DNA from: Nephromyces sp. MM_2019
Lineage: Eukaryota; Apicomplexa; Aconoidasida; Nephromycida
Assembly: GCA_015657535.1 (NCBI GenBank)
Contig: JADHZB010000659.1
Span: forward strand, 1-64,000
Reading direction: 5' to 3'
Length of the DNA: 64,000 bases
Positions 1 through 13,196 of this stretch are shown piece by piece (position 1 is the stretch's first letter; the number at the start of each line of letters is the position of its first letter). The notes below the pieces were generated by a model. It ran no database searches and was not told where the DNA came from. It saw only the letters and a program-made list of their open reading frames with translations. The position numbers and the translations under genes were made by a program.

Positions 1-155
1 CTTATTCACACACACACACACACACTCACTTTTTCACACACACACACACACTCACTTATTCACACACACACACACACACACTTTTTCACACACACACATA
101 CTCACTTATTCACACACACACACATACTCACGTATTCACACACACTCAGACACAC
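1..155. repeat. Interrupted CA microsatellite
   Basis: Runs of CA broken by CTCACTTWTTCA, roughly 28 bases apart, fill the start of the window. It probably belongs to an intron of the protease gene, because a TTTTCAG acceptor follows at 261-263 and coding sequence starts at 264. Confidence 0.85.
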
Positions 156-263
156 ACGCTTCCTTATACATGCAATTACTTATACATAATTAAACATGGA
201 CAAACACATACACACATCTTATTATACATATACACATATGTATATACACACATACATTTTCAG

Positions 264-3200
264 GTATAACTGTAGTAATTGTAAGACTAAACAAAACGCC
301 GTCAAACAGTCAAGTTTACTGGGAGACCATCTACCCTATGTTTTGTGTGTATCATTGAAACGATTTGTTAGGGGGCGTGATACTTATAAAGTATGAAATT
401 TTAATACACACACACACACCCCTACACACTCAAATTTTAATACACACACACACACCCCTACACACTCAAATTTTAATACACACACACACACCCCTACACA
501 CTCATCTACACCTACACATGCAAACTTATACCTCCATACACATACACACATCTCCACACATACATCACCACATACACATCTCCATATACACATCCAGACC
601 TCCACATACACACATATCTCCACACACACACATATATATATCCATATACCTCCTTATTAGTCAACACATACACACCCAACTGTGTATTTAAATGTGTGTA
701 TTTACACAGATATGGAACCCTGTCCATTTTGAAGAATTTCTTAGCCTTGCAGATTATATACACACGAATGAAAAACCATTAAATGAACTTACTTCATCAT
801 CGACCAAACACACACACTACACACACTCTGATAATAATACTAAAATATCATCTTCTACAAATAATGAGTCTTTAGACCACACACTATCAACCTATGAAAA
901 CACAGATAAAGAGATTTATACACCTACACATCAGCCTGATTTTTTACACACACCTTCACCTGTTACCTCAAGTTCAAATGAAACTGACCATACACACACA
1001 CAAGCTATAGATATTACACAGTCAACCAATATAGATATCAATCCCACTATATTTGTGGAACTAAATACACATGATAAAAAAACCACACACACACACAATA
1101 TTGAAGAGATACAGACACTCGATCAAGAGATTACACACACACCTAATAAAAATACAACACACACAGAAACTATAAAAGATTACGAGAATAAGATGGAGGA
1201 TACACACACAAATAATATGGAGGTTAAGAACGATATAAAGTGTGCAAACAAAAATGAGATAGAATGTACACACAAACAAGATATAAATGATGAACTCAAC
1301 CAATTTAATAAAGATACACACAAACACAAAATTGAGAGTATTGAAAACCTAGAAATGATTAGAGATTTGGATTATCAAAAGTGTGTATCTAACACAGAAA
1401 ATAATTCTGAAACGTAAATTCAAACAAATTTATATATATACACACACACATTTCTTGGAATATATACCTCTATACTTATTTCCATACATAGACACACACA
1501 TCGTTGCATGTATATAACTATACATATTCACATAGACACACACACATACATATTTACATAGACACACACACATACATATTTACATAGACACACACACATA
1601 CATATTTACATAGACACACACACATACATATTTACATAGACACACACACATACATATTTACATAGACACACACACATACATATTTACATAGACACACACA
1701 CATACATATTTACATAGACACACACACATACATATTTACATAGACACACACACATACATATTTACACATTTACCTTTATATCCATTCCACACATAACTAA
1801 TTTATATAAATGAATCTCTAAGACATCTATGTGTAATATTTTACACACATAATATTCTTTATAATTATACACATATTATTATATAATAGATATACTAATG
1901 TACAAACAAATGATGATATTAATTGGAGATATCAACTCATAGCCGTTATTCAACATGATGGGTCAACCATTTATCAAGGCCATTACACATGTTTTGTTAA
2001 ACATCTCAATTCAGGTATTTACACACAACACACACACACTTGTACACATTTTCAAATTTATAAATTTATTAATAATTTATAAACACTTTGATCATGTATA
2101 CTTATTTAAATATTGAGTATTTCAATTATATTTCCCCCTTTGATAATCCAAAATTTTTTATTTTCATATAACACTCTTAAACTTATTAAATAACAATCCT
2201 AATTTCCTTTTCTTTTTTACACACACACATGTTTTTTGAATTAATACACACCCTTAAATTATCTCTATATCTATTTATATATACATATATCTATATGTGT
2301 GTGTAAATAATCAATACAGGATATTGGTATAAAGCAGATGATAAGAATATAAATGTTACAGATTTAGATGTTGTACTGAATGCTAATCCTTATATGTTGA
2401 TGTATGTCAAATCAAATTTTGTGGGTGAATTCATTGATTTACCTTCCTATGGTATGTTGACATATATTAAATTAATTTTATATATACACACAGATCTCAT
2501 CTAACCATTGTTTTGACTTACTATATACTCGTTTATCACTCAACATTATCTATACACACACACTTAATATTATACATACACAAAATTATAAATACACACA
2601 CACTTAATATTAACAAAATTATAAATACACACACACTTAATATTATACATACACAAAATTATAAATACACACACACTTAATATTATACATACACAAAATT
2701 ATAAATACACACACACTTTATATCATACATACATACAGACTTAATATTATTCATAGACATAGACTTTAATTATTATATATACATACTTGGACTTAACATT
2801 TTGATATACACAAATCTCAATTTATTAGAGTATAGGGCTATGTTATATATAATATATACTATTACGCAATTTCCTTATCACAAATTTACACACAAAATAT
2901 TAATAATTACACACATTAATAACATTATAAAATTATAGGTGATGTTAAAGATTATATTGATTTAATTAAAGCTAATATGTCCAAATCAATTTCATCTGAT
3001 GATGATGTAACACCTACAGAAATTGGTAATGTGTGTGTATTGGATGTGTATTGGATGTGTATGTATATTGGATATGTGTGTATTTTTGATTTGAGCATAT
3101 ATATTGTTTGTGTATATTGGATTTAATCATATCTATTGTGTGTGTGTATTGGATATGTGTGTATATTGGATTTGAATGTATTTATAGTATGTTTGCATTG

Positions 3201-3312
3201 GATAACAAAGTATTGGATGTATGAGTAATATGTATGTACGTATACTTATGATGGATCTTAGATATTAAAAGTGTTTGTAGCCTGTATATGATATATTTGA
3301 TTTCTATCCACT

Positions 3313-3351
<39 letters not shown>

Positions 3352-5536
3352 ATTATGTATTAACACTATGTTTGATATATCTAACCAGGTATGAATGATC
3401 TCGATCCTAATTCAAACCTTGAGGTAATCATAGAAGATGAAGTAGATACAGAGGATTACAATAAATATAATGAACCAATATCAATGTGTAATAATACTGA
3501 ATCATATGAAAGTGTTAAATCAAATGGTAAGAAGCGTAAGAAGAATGAAGATAAGAGGTGTATTGGAGAATTATATACCAAGGATAACCACCCTTTGGAT
3601 ACACACATCTCAGATATCAAATCAACTCGATTCAAACATAAAACAATGACAGCTGATAGAGATAGGGTAAACACCATTGAGCCTATTAAAAGGGTTATAA
3701 AACCAAGAAGGAAAAGGATAAAGGATTTCAAAGAAACAGACACATCAAACAATCAAAAGGAAAGTGTGTGTGATCCACCGCTCAATAATAAAACATTTCC
3801 ATCAGATGAACCCCTCCCAATTAATAATTTAAACAACTCATCTGGCGCTATGAATATACCTGATGTAAATACACACATTGAAGATAACTCAACACAATTA
3901 ATTAATCACACACCTTCAATTATGTCTCGAAAAATGATTATAGAGGCTAAATTGCTACATAATAGTGGAAATGGGACACCTACTACTAAAGCAACACAAT
4001 TAAAACCTAGTTTTTATTCATATAATCTCTTGACCAAAAATAATATCCAAAACCCATCACAACAACCAAAACCAGTAAAATTATTAAGTGATTCAAAACC
4101 TAAAATCAACCTCGACATCAAGATAAATCCTAATATAAATACACCTCTTATTAAGAGTGATTGTAAGCCATATCATCAACCCGAAGCACCCTATACCACA
4201 CAATCTATCCTTAAAACATCATCCGATGAATCTCTAAGCTATATAAACTCTACATCATCTGTTACAAGCACCACTCACACACCTAGTCCCATATTATCAG
4301 ATACACAGCTATCAAGGGAATTGGACTACACCTCAGATATCCAAACTTATAGTGCCTTTTCAACCAATGATCTAGTCACAAACACTCTGAAGAATAGCCA
4401 AATTCATCCTATCAAGCCACCACATAACATTGAACCTTCTACACATTATTATGAATTATTCAACTTACCTATCAATCGTGATTTTCCCCCTCAATCTAAC
4501 CAAAGCAATGGGAACATACACATAGATAATAAGCACCAACAACTTACACCAATGATATATACAAGCCAAGGATACCTATCAAACTCAGAAAAATCTTCTC
4601 CCCTCATTTTTGAGTCCACTTCTACTCCTTCAGCTCAACTAAGCACTTTAGAACCTATAACAGATTCAGATGATGGATTGAGTGATATTTCAGTAGAATC
4701 TAGTCCAAATAATAACACAGATACCCCTGGTACAAGCACAACACTGGAAACACATGTTTCTAACAACACTATTACTAATTTCAATCCACAAAAGAATCCC
4801 CTTTCAAATTCATCCTATGATGATAGCCGAAAAAATCCTAACATTCGATCCAATCGAAGTTTTTACAATAATCCACACACTTCCTTCTCCCATACATCTA
4901 TTCATAAAGAAAAGGAAAGGCTTCACAAGACAGCTAGACCCAATTACACAGATCATAAAAGTGACCAACACTCCTATCCATCACACTCAATGATGCCACA
5001 CTCAAATAATTACTATAATACCTCTTCTTCACATTCAACTTATGACAATTTATTACCCTCTTCATATAGGAAATCATCTCCACAAAATGAATATATCAAT
5101 AATCAACATCGACCTATAAACGTTTATCCTAATGAATTCAAACCTAATTTTGGTAAGTTATAATATGAATATTAAGCTATTTATACATTCAATTAATTGT
5201 TATAACTCAGGTCGAAACTTTCCAAATTCTCCATCCTCTTTGGTTAATATCCAACCAAACTCTTCAATTTATATAACCAAGAATACATCATCATACCCCA
5301 ATGAGCCAATAAGTAATAATACACCCAAATCACATTACTCACAAAATAATATGAATGAAAGTATACCAAAAAATCCCAGTAAGAAAGAGATGAATTGGTT
5401 GGACAATTTTATTGGAAATGTTAAACCTTCAAATAATATAAACCATAAGGGAACCAAAGATATTTATCGAAATCAAGGGTCCAGACCTATTAGAAATTGG
5501 AATGACCAAATTAGATCATTTTACAGTAAAAGATAG
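264..5536 (+). CDS. Ubiquitin-specific protease (USP/UBP), 5' end outside window
   Basis: Deubiquitinase of the USP family, USP36/42-like in its core. Exons seen: 264-390, 710-1380, 1890-2014, 2320-2451, 2939-3025, 3389-5152, 5211-5536; all joins keep frame. The first exon carries the finger-region CxxC (CSNCK) and the VSLKRF strand. Exon 4 has the catalytic His box (GHYTCFVK) and exon 5 the WYKADD..NPYMLMYVK end of the fold. The catalytic Cys box must lie upstream of the window. Exon 3 inserts about 200 residues rich in His-Thr pairs, encoded by scattered CA runs, between SLADYI and the His box. The last two exons encode about 690 residues of Asn/Ser/Pro-rich, probably disordered tail. Four of the six introns interrupt a Gly codon at G|GT. 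Cellular target unknown; family assignment is firm, the specific orthologue is not. Confidence 0.88.
396..503. repeat. 36-bp tandem repeat in USP intron
   Basis: Three copies of a 36-base unit (AAATTTTAATAC followed by a CA run and CCCCTACACACTC) lie at the start of the intron 391-709 of the protease gene. CA-rich sequence of less regular form continues to the acceptor. Confidence 0.85.
1535..1768. repeat. 26-bp minisatellite in USP intron, nine copies
   Basis: Nine almost identical head-to-tail copies of a 26-base unit (a CA run, then CATACATATTTACATA) lie in the intron 1381-1889. The near-identity of the copies suggests recent amplification. The unit sits on the coding strand in the same CA orientation as the repeats in the preceding exon and introns. 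Confidence 0.9.
2551..2719. repeat. About 40-bp tandem repeat in USP intron
   Basis: Four to five copies of a unit of about 40 bases (CA run, CTTAATATTATACATACAC, AAAATTATAAAT). One copy is shortened by about 8-10 bases. All within the intron 2452-2938. Confidence 0.85.
3026..3388. repeat. TG-rich intron of USP gene
   Basis: This intron has TGTGTGTATTGGAT-type repeats on the coding strand, the opposite strand sense to the CA repeats of the preceding introns. A TA run follows at about 3316-3346 just before the acceptor at 3386-3388. Confidence 0.75.
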
Positions 5537-6036
5537 GATAAAATTTTGAAATTTTTTTAATACTTAATTTGATTAAGTAATTTGATTTAATTGTATCTTA
5601 TTCTGTAAAAAATAAAATTTTCTTCATTTAATGACCAAAATGAATCAAAAAATTTTATATCAAGATCACCAATATCTTTAATTCAACTTTTCATTCATTT
5701 TGATAAAATAAAAACAAATCTTTGTAGATAGTCTGCTAAGATAACTTTCGAAATTCAAATATTCAAATTCCCACCTGATTCTTACTATGAGATAGGGCTT
5801 AGTCTTTGTCGTTTCTGATTTGTTTAAAATAACATCAGTAATTTGGGAACATCCTTTGTAAGATTGATTTTTTTAGCTTTTTCATGCTATTATGGAATCC
5901 ATTATTTATTATCATTAAAACAATTGTTTCCATATAGGAACATCAAATAAAAAGCACTGTAGCCAATTTATAAGTTGTTTTTCCTCATCTAGCTTCGAGT
6001 TGTTGCCCTCAACTATTTTTAAGTTTATGTAATAAT
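5537..6036. other. Convergent intergenic region
   Basis: Five hundred AT-rich bases between the stop codons of the protease (+) and the Kintoun-like gene (-). Presumably holds both 3' UTRs. No further feature recognised. Confidence 0.6.
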
Positions 6037-9000
6037 TTAAAACACAAGTAAGTTAGGATAATCTTTTTTCATACTTTTATTTGTTTCGTCATGGTCAATT
6101 TTATTATTTAAATCAAATGAATTGTGTAAGGTATCCTCGTAGGAACATTCGAATGGCTGGATGTTTAACGATTTATTAGATATTTTTGCTTGATCCAGTG
6201 GATAGGATGAGTTTCCAGTTGAGTTTACTTTTTTTTTATAAATTGTAAGAAAAATAGAATCAAATGTTTTATCTTGGTCAATAGATTCAGTATTAATTAA
6301 ATTCAACAGTTCTTCAGATGGTGAAAACGCTACATCAAATGTGTCATTTCTAGATAAATTCATGACTGATTGCCATTCCAATTTGATACCATTACTTTCC
6401 GTATGGATTGTTTTTAATGGGATAGCATATATACTTAGCTTCAGCTGTGGTTATATAAATTGTTCATTTGACTAGGAATCTTAAATAAAAAATTAATTTA
6501 ATTAAAGTGTTTTTGCCTTTATAGATGGCTTACATTCTCGTCTATTCTTTCAATAATCAAACTAGTTTCAATAAACACAAAACCAGGTGTAACAGCAAGT
6601 TTGTATAAGTTTTTATCTTCATTGAAAATTTCTCGGTTTACTGATAAGGATGGAGAGAAGTTTTCAGGGTCTTTATTTATTTTTTCATCTGATTCATCAT
6701 TATTATTGATTTCCATAGGTAATATTTCTATGAGCTTGTTTTTTAAATCTTCAGATTGTGAAGTAGGGTTTGTTAGAATAGTTGAATCCTTTGATGAAAT
6801 TCGTTCTAATTCAAAGTTTAAATGATCTTCTTCAGTCTCAAATTCTTTAGGATCATCTTTTTGACAAATTAAAACAAATCAATATAGAGAAGAATTAAAC
6901 ACCTAATTTATCAGCTTAGTAAATAAATATTATTATTTATGTAGTTACACAAGTTTTATACTACAAAAACTTTTGTTATAAATTAATCCTCTTGAATTTT
7001 CTCTCACTAATAATGGCTGGTGCAACATCTTGACACTTAATGGAATTTGTATTAGTTTTGAAGATTTCTTCATCCGAGTTAGATTTCGAAATATTTTTAT
7101 TAATTTCATCATCAGATTTTGGTGTTATGCTACCCTCACTCATAGTTGGAGTTGTTTTGTCCTTCGAGTGCCCTGAATTTATAACTAGAAATATTAGATT
7201 AAATGCTTGTAAAGCAGTTTCCATGATTAAATAAAAAATATATGGATAAAATGTACAAGAATTATCAAAATAAACAACTTATTCAGTCCTAGGATTCAAA
7301 AATACTGAGAATTATTTTAATTTAATGTTGTTGCAAAAATTGAAAATTACATATGTCTTGATCTTTATTAGTATTAAACTCTTTGGAAATAACATTTTCA
7401 GTCTTGTAATCATTTTTTTTACCTTTGTCCCTTTTAACCCTAACACAAATTTCCAAGACGTTTTTTTCTAATAGATATTTCGCTTTAATAGTGTCACTTT
7501 TTACTTTGAAAGGTAAATCTATTTCCTATATATTATATATAGCTTTGATTAAATTAAGAATTTATATTTAATAACAAAGGTACCAATAAATATGATTGTT
7601 CTCGCATGATATCTATTTTCTTTTCATTTGATTTTATAGTTATTTCTTTGATATAGTTTTTCTATTGTTGAGCAATAAAAATTGCGAAGTTTATAAAACT
7701 GGTGTTTATTTTATAATTATAGTTACTGAAATATTCAGAACTTCAATCCTTAATGCATCGGGCGTTGCCTGAATCAAATTCATTTGCTAGTAGGATAAAA
7801 TCCCATTTTAGAATTATAAATATATTTGAATTTCAAATTATATTAAGTTTATTTACATTCGAGTTTGGGAAACAACTTTGAAAATTACTATGCTCTTGGT
7901 GAAAAATTTTACACTTTGGTATCATTTGATCCGAAAGCTTTTCACGATCACATTCACCTACCAAAGCTCTCATAGAGTTTTGCGCTTCATGATTTGGCTG
8001 GAAAGGTTATAAATCAATGGAATTATCATTTTAGGCTTGATTGTAAGAAATATTTCTCTATATATAACCTCTTTATGTTTCTCTAGTAGCTCACATGTGT
8101 TTGTTGGTTTAGGAACATCTATTCACAATTAGGTGGTGGGAATATAAGAATTGTATTTGCTTACACCAATAAATAGTCACAAAACTAAACATAAGAGAAT
8201 TTTCAATAATCGAACATCGACCTATTTTTTTGATCCAGTTTTTTGATAATTTTTCTTTTGGTAGTTTAATCAATAATTTTTTTTCCACAACCATTAATGG
8301 GACTACTTGTCCTTTATATGACGCTGTATCTGATACCTCATAATTTGTTAAAGCTGAGTACATATTTTATAGTAATCCAAATGAATTATTTCGAAAGAAT
8401 GTCACTAATATTACAAACTCGGGATATCGCTTGAACAATTATGTAAAAACATCTTTATCTGATTAACAGCGTCATTTAGGATAGAATAGAGAAGCTCTTT
8501 ATCATCTAACAATCACAATATTTGTTTTTCTTATCTATTTCATTTAAAACTTTTATACAAAACTGAGCCACCTTTAGCCCAATTAAAAGAGTTTGTGCTT
8601 ATGACAACATCAGTTGTCAGGCATAGACTTTCTGTTGATGAAATTTGTCATTTAACAATATTTTAAGCCATAATTTAATACCTATACTTAAGTATACCTT
8701 CATACTTGTCAGGTCTAGGTCTATTTACATAAAATGGTGTAGATGTAGCAAAAGTACCATCAGAACTAATTTCCGTAGCTAAGTCTTTGATATATTCAGA
8801 TTGGCATATATTAATGAATAGATTCAATTTTCCCAGACTCGAATTAATCATAACACACATTCCTTTGAAAAGTTTCAATCAATAAATAGAACAATGAGGT
8901 TATGCGTTAACACTAAAAACTTTATTGAATTCTTTTAATTAAAATTTGTTTACCTTTTTCCGGTTTTATTAATACTTTATCGTCAGACAATTCCCCTTGT

Positions 9001-9322
9001 TTTTCCAAACCAAGCAAATACTCATTGTTAGCCTGTTTGACAATTTAGTATTGTTAAAAATCATTTGTCGAATCTAATTCATATTCTTATTCGATTCTCT
9101 TACTTCCTGAGTTTCTGGATTTGCCAAATCCTCAGTGTAATCTTTAAGAGCTTCAAAAATGTCCTTAGTATTCATAATTTCATCCTGATGTTTTTGTCCC
9201 TTGTAAATCAAGCATAATTTCATAGAATTAATCACTTCGTGAGTGCCAATATCTAATATTCTATGAAACAGTATTACATTCTTATCAATGAGAAATCTTT
9301 GTAAGCCTTTGTTGGGCTTCAT
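6037..9322 (-). CDS. Kintoun-like PIH1/CS-domain dynein assembly factor (DNAAF2 type)
   Basis: Predicted co-chaperone for cytoplasmic preassembly of axonemal dyneins, working with HSP90/R2TP-like complexes; 708 aa. Exons (high to low): 9322-9104, 9032-8954, 8862-8698, 8631-8572, 8505-8419, 8353-8165, 8118-8069, 7997-7857, 7786-7727, 7661-7584, 7525-7423, 7172-7008, 6856-6534, 6444-6037; every junction keeps frame. Residues ~1-265 form the PIH1 region: FEALKDYTEDLANPE, then IKPEKGMCV, LNLFINICQSEYI, YVNRPRPDKYEG and LLYSILNDAV match the family in order. Residues ~330-410 look like a CS domain, ending EIDLPFKVKSDTIKAKYLLE as in p23/Kintoun. The remaining ~300 residues are acidic and low-complexity. 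PIH1D2 or another PIH paralogue is the alternative. It implies a flagellated stage, probably microgametes. Confidence 0.85.
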
Positions 9323-12300
9323 GTTCTAAGAATGTTTATCAATGCCAATAGGTTAGTTAAGTATACTAAGATTAGATATAGATCAGATCTAAACGTAAGG
9401 CAACGCAATATTTATAGGCATTGATGGTGATATATGTGAAAATAAATAAAATCAGTTAATGGCTATCAAATTATAGATTCTTAACACTTCCTAATTTGTC
9501 TAAATACACTACGATTGCTTCAATGTTACACATTATTTATACTAATCTGAACTTGGCTAAAGATTATTTAATTGTTTTATAATTGAGCTGGCTAATTAAG
9601 ATTTTTATTTTAAAAAATTCAGGCAACCTAATTCTTATATTTTGAATTATTCATTCCTCACTTTGAATTTTAATATACTTGTGGAACATTAAAATTGTGA
9701 AAATATTGTTGTTCATTTGCTAGATTTTTTAGGTGTAAAAATAATATTAGGAGTTAGCAATTCCAATTTATTGATTGAAAATAGTGCTATCTCAAATTAA
9801 AAATTAAAAATAAGTAATTTTAGTTGATTTTCTACTATCAAATGATTTGCATATATTTTAGAGACAATTTAAATTAAATTTAGAACTTGCTACATATGCT
9901 TATATATAAATAGGTAGATATGTGTTATATGTTTAATCAGCAGTTGCTTGAATAAGAAGAAAGTTTGACTTGTGTACCTGTGCATAGTAATATCTAGTCC
10001 TTCCGATTCACAAGTGTTTTTTGATTTAGGTTTGCAAATACTTTTTGAGAAAATAATTTAACAGAGAAATAAAAATTATACTCTCGTCGCAGTATAAGAC
10101 ATTACAGGGAGCATGTAATTTTTATTAGAATTTTTTGTAAAATAGCATCTTTAATTGTCTAAGCTAGAACAAAATTCTTTGATGAGTTTAATTTTAATTA
10201 AATTTCATTAAATTATAACTGGTGTCAATTTGATATGTAAAAATCTTGAATGGAGCCAATAAGTATTATGCACCTGAACAGGGTGTGGATTTTGTTTATT
10301 CACAGCCAAAATAGACGTTCTGGATATTTTCAATTACTGAGCCAATAATAGAATTCCCATAGCAACAAAATCAAAACATCGAAGATTAAAAATCACTTCC
10401 AAGTATTCCCCAGTCTTAAAATATTGTTTTTCATACATCTAGATCTATAGAAAATGTTGCTTTAGAAGTAGCTGGTACACCCTTTACAAAACAAACACCT
10501 TGTGATCCTATTTACCCTTAGACTATGATGACAAATGTGGTAAAAATTAATTATTACTTACAATAATCTTTGTTGTTCAAACATAGCTGTTAATCAAGTG
10601 AAACAATATTATTATTTATCAAAAGTTACACTTATTTCCTGACATTCGTAAAACTGTATATTCTAGTTTCCATGCTTGTATACATACATATCAATGACAA
10701 AAGCATTAGATTTATTATCTAAGTACTAATTTGCCATACTATAAATACGTTTATCAACATGATTTCTCATGTGAAAAGTTAGAACAAAAAAGTAGCTGGC
10801 GGCACAAAATAGACGTTTTAACTAATGAAATTTCATCATACTTTTTTGGGTGTGGTTAAAATCTTAGGTAATCAATTGTCAAGCTTGGAATTACAACTAT
10901 GAAAAGTCCTGTTTATAGCAAAAAAACTTCATTAAAATGCCACTCACAAGTTTTTATAAGCTGTAACGAAGTAGTTAAATGAGAGTGTTGTGTTTTTAAG
11001 AGATTTCTGAAGATTTTCGTCTCAAGTGAAAGTATTAAGACTCTAATAATATGTATTATCTTATTAAAAAAGTGTTCAATAATGTTAGAAACAATATAAT
11101 TTTAAAAAAAAATTAGTTAGTAACGAGTTTAGTTCACAAAATATAATTATATGATGGTTCTTCTTAGACATTGACAAAACTTGTTTCAAAGAGATAGATG
11201 CTTAAAAATTTCATATCATCAAGAGATAAAGAATATGTAAGAGATGTAGTGAGATTAATTTTCTTCCTTTCAAGCTTGTGTATACAACTTTAACCTTTAT
11301 GTTTTTATTTTAGATGTTTTGATTGCAATTTAAATAAAGTTCTTAGGAGGATATGTAAGGGACCTAATAACACCCATAAACGAGTCTTAAAAAGGTATTT
11401 ATTTATCCTTCATTAACGTAAACTTTTTAATATTTAAGGTTTTGCTTTTTTTGTAAGCTGTCTATCTTTTAAATAGATCAAAATAAGAACACGTGTCTAT
11501 ACTAGTTGTAGTGTAGCTGTGTTACTTGCGAGTTATTAGTTACATAATGCGACGATCATACCTGTTCCAATAAGAATGTGATTACAAATAAGTGTGCCAC
11601 TTTTGGAAATTTGTGCTTGGTAATATAAATTATTTATAATATTATATTTGTAAAATTTTAAGTCAATCAATCTAAGCTTTTTGAAGGGTTGTCTCACAAA
11701 AAGGATCTATAGACAGTTAGATGCAATTTATTCTTCACAAATTTCCCTAATTCTTGCCTTAGTTTACTAATTTTTAGTGGCGAATTTCAATTAATATAGT
11801 AAATTAATAAACTCCATCTATGAACCAAACAGAATACCCACGTTATATAAAACATACCTAGTCTACTCAAAAGAAAACGAAACCAAAATTATTCAGGCAC
11901 ATTTGTTGTTAAAAAACTATATTCAAACACCCTAGCTTAAATTTTCTATATTATCATAATAATGTAAATCTACTAAATTTCATACTAGTGATAAGTATAT
12001 TCAAACCTTGTCTAGGCTTTATTAACAAAAAAATTATTATACAATATTCACACGTTTACATTTTATCACATTTTACTCAAGTTTTGAAAATTATACCGAG
12101 ATTATTTTTATATGATAAAGTTAATGATTATAAAGAAATAATGATAATGAAGATGATACAACTTCAGCGCTAAAGATGTTAATAATAAAATAATCGTGAT
12201 GATAATGGAAATAAAATATTAGTAATGATAAAAAAAAATAAAAAAATAAAAAAATAATGATGATAGCTATGAAATTATAATGATAAACAATAACCATGAT

Positions 12301-13196
12301 AAAATAGCAGATATTTATTAATACTAAATTACCCCCAATGTATTTCTATATAGACCACAAGTCCACCTTCCATTAATAATAGTTTTAGGGTAACTTTAAT
12401 GTGTGTAGTTTTTAAAAATAGTTTTAGGGTAACTTTAATGTGGGTAGTTAATTGTAAAATGAGTTTAGCTACACAAGCGCAATACCAGCTTACTCAATTT
12501 ATATAATTAGGAGAATAACTTAAACTTTTGATGAAAAACTATTTATGCTATATAATTTTTTATTGATTCAGAACTTTACATTATCAAAACAAGCTATAAG
12601 CTTTATATAAAAATTTATCGATATCGAAAATTTTTACAAGAAAACTCTCCAATATTGTTGTAACCCTATAGTTAGATCGTTAGTTTTTATTAGCTATAAA
12701 TGAATTTTGGTTTTCTTAATTTCTCTCAGCTCAATACATATATTTATCCACTAACCAGATAAATAACCGGACAATATTGCAAGTAACATCTCAACCCGAA
12801 AGAAATCCTAAATTTTTTAACACACCGCTCCATTTTATATGATCAGCTTATAATTTAGCGCTGAAAAGAGTTGTAGCTACTTAGGAATATGCTGCATTTA
12901 TTAACTCCTGGGCCATATACAAAACGATGCAAAAATAATTTGACATTGTACTAGCTTCACTGAATTTACTAAACTCCTCGACCTTATAAAAAGCCGATAA
13001 GTAAGAGAAACAGGCTTGTTTCAATTGTCACTTTATTCTAAATCTAATAAAACAGCCCATAAACACACCTTAGCCAGTTCCTGGTATAATTAGACACGTT
13101 TCCAAGCAACATATAGAATTATCAATTATAGCCAAGGTAAAACTTTTGCTTGATCAACATTACAGATTTTTAAATTTTTACCAAACTCACTAGACA
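9323..13196. other. 3.9-kb gene-poor region between divergent genes
   Basis: No exon I can support on either strand: the ORFs are short, start in AT-rich sequence and lack splice continuity. It should hold the promoters of the Kintoun-like gene (-) and the glucan synthase (+). The only structure noted is the short duplication at 12378-12449 and A/T-rich ATAATG-type sequence around 12180-12290. Confidence 0.5.
12378..12449. repeat. 33-bp direct duplication
   Basis: Two 33-base copies starting AATAGTTTTAGGGTAACTTT at 12378-12410 and 12417-12449, differing at one base. Each contains a single TTTAGGG, but this is not a telomeric array. Confidence 0.8.

Noticed and set aside
365..691. 108-codon plus-strand ORF rich in His/Thr/Ile, and the antisense Cys/Val ORFs
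   Set aside because: Read through an intron made of CA repeats; the repeats are open in several frames, and the splice sites at 391 and 707-709 join conserved USP sequence.
3391..5163. Stand-alone 590-aa hypothetical gene
   Set aside because: The upstream USP exons join it in frame at 3389, so it is the disordered tail of the protease.
12378..12449. TTTAGGG copies as interstitial telomere
   Set aside because: Only one TTTAGGG per 39-base period and no array; better described as a short duplication.
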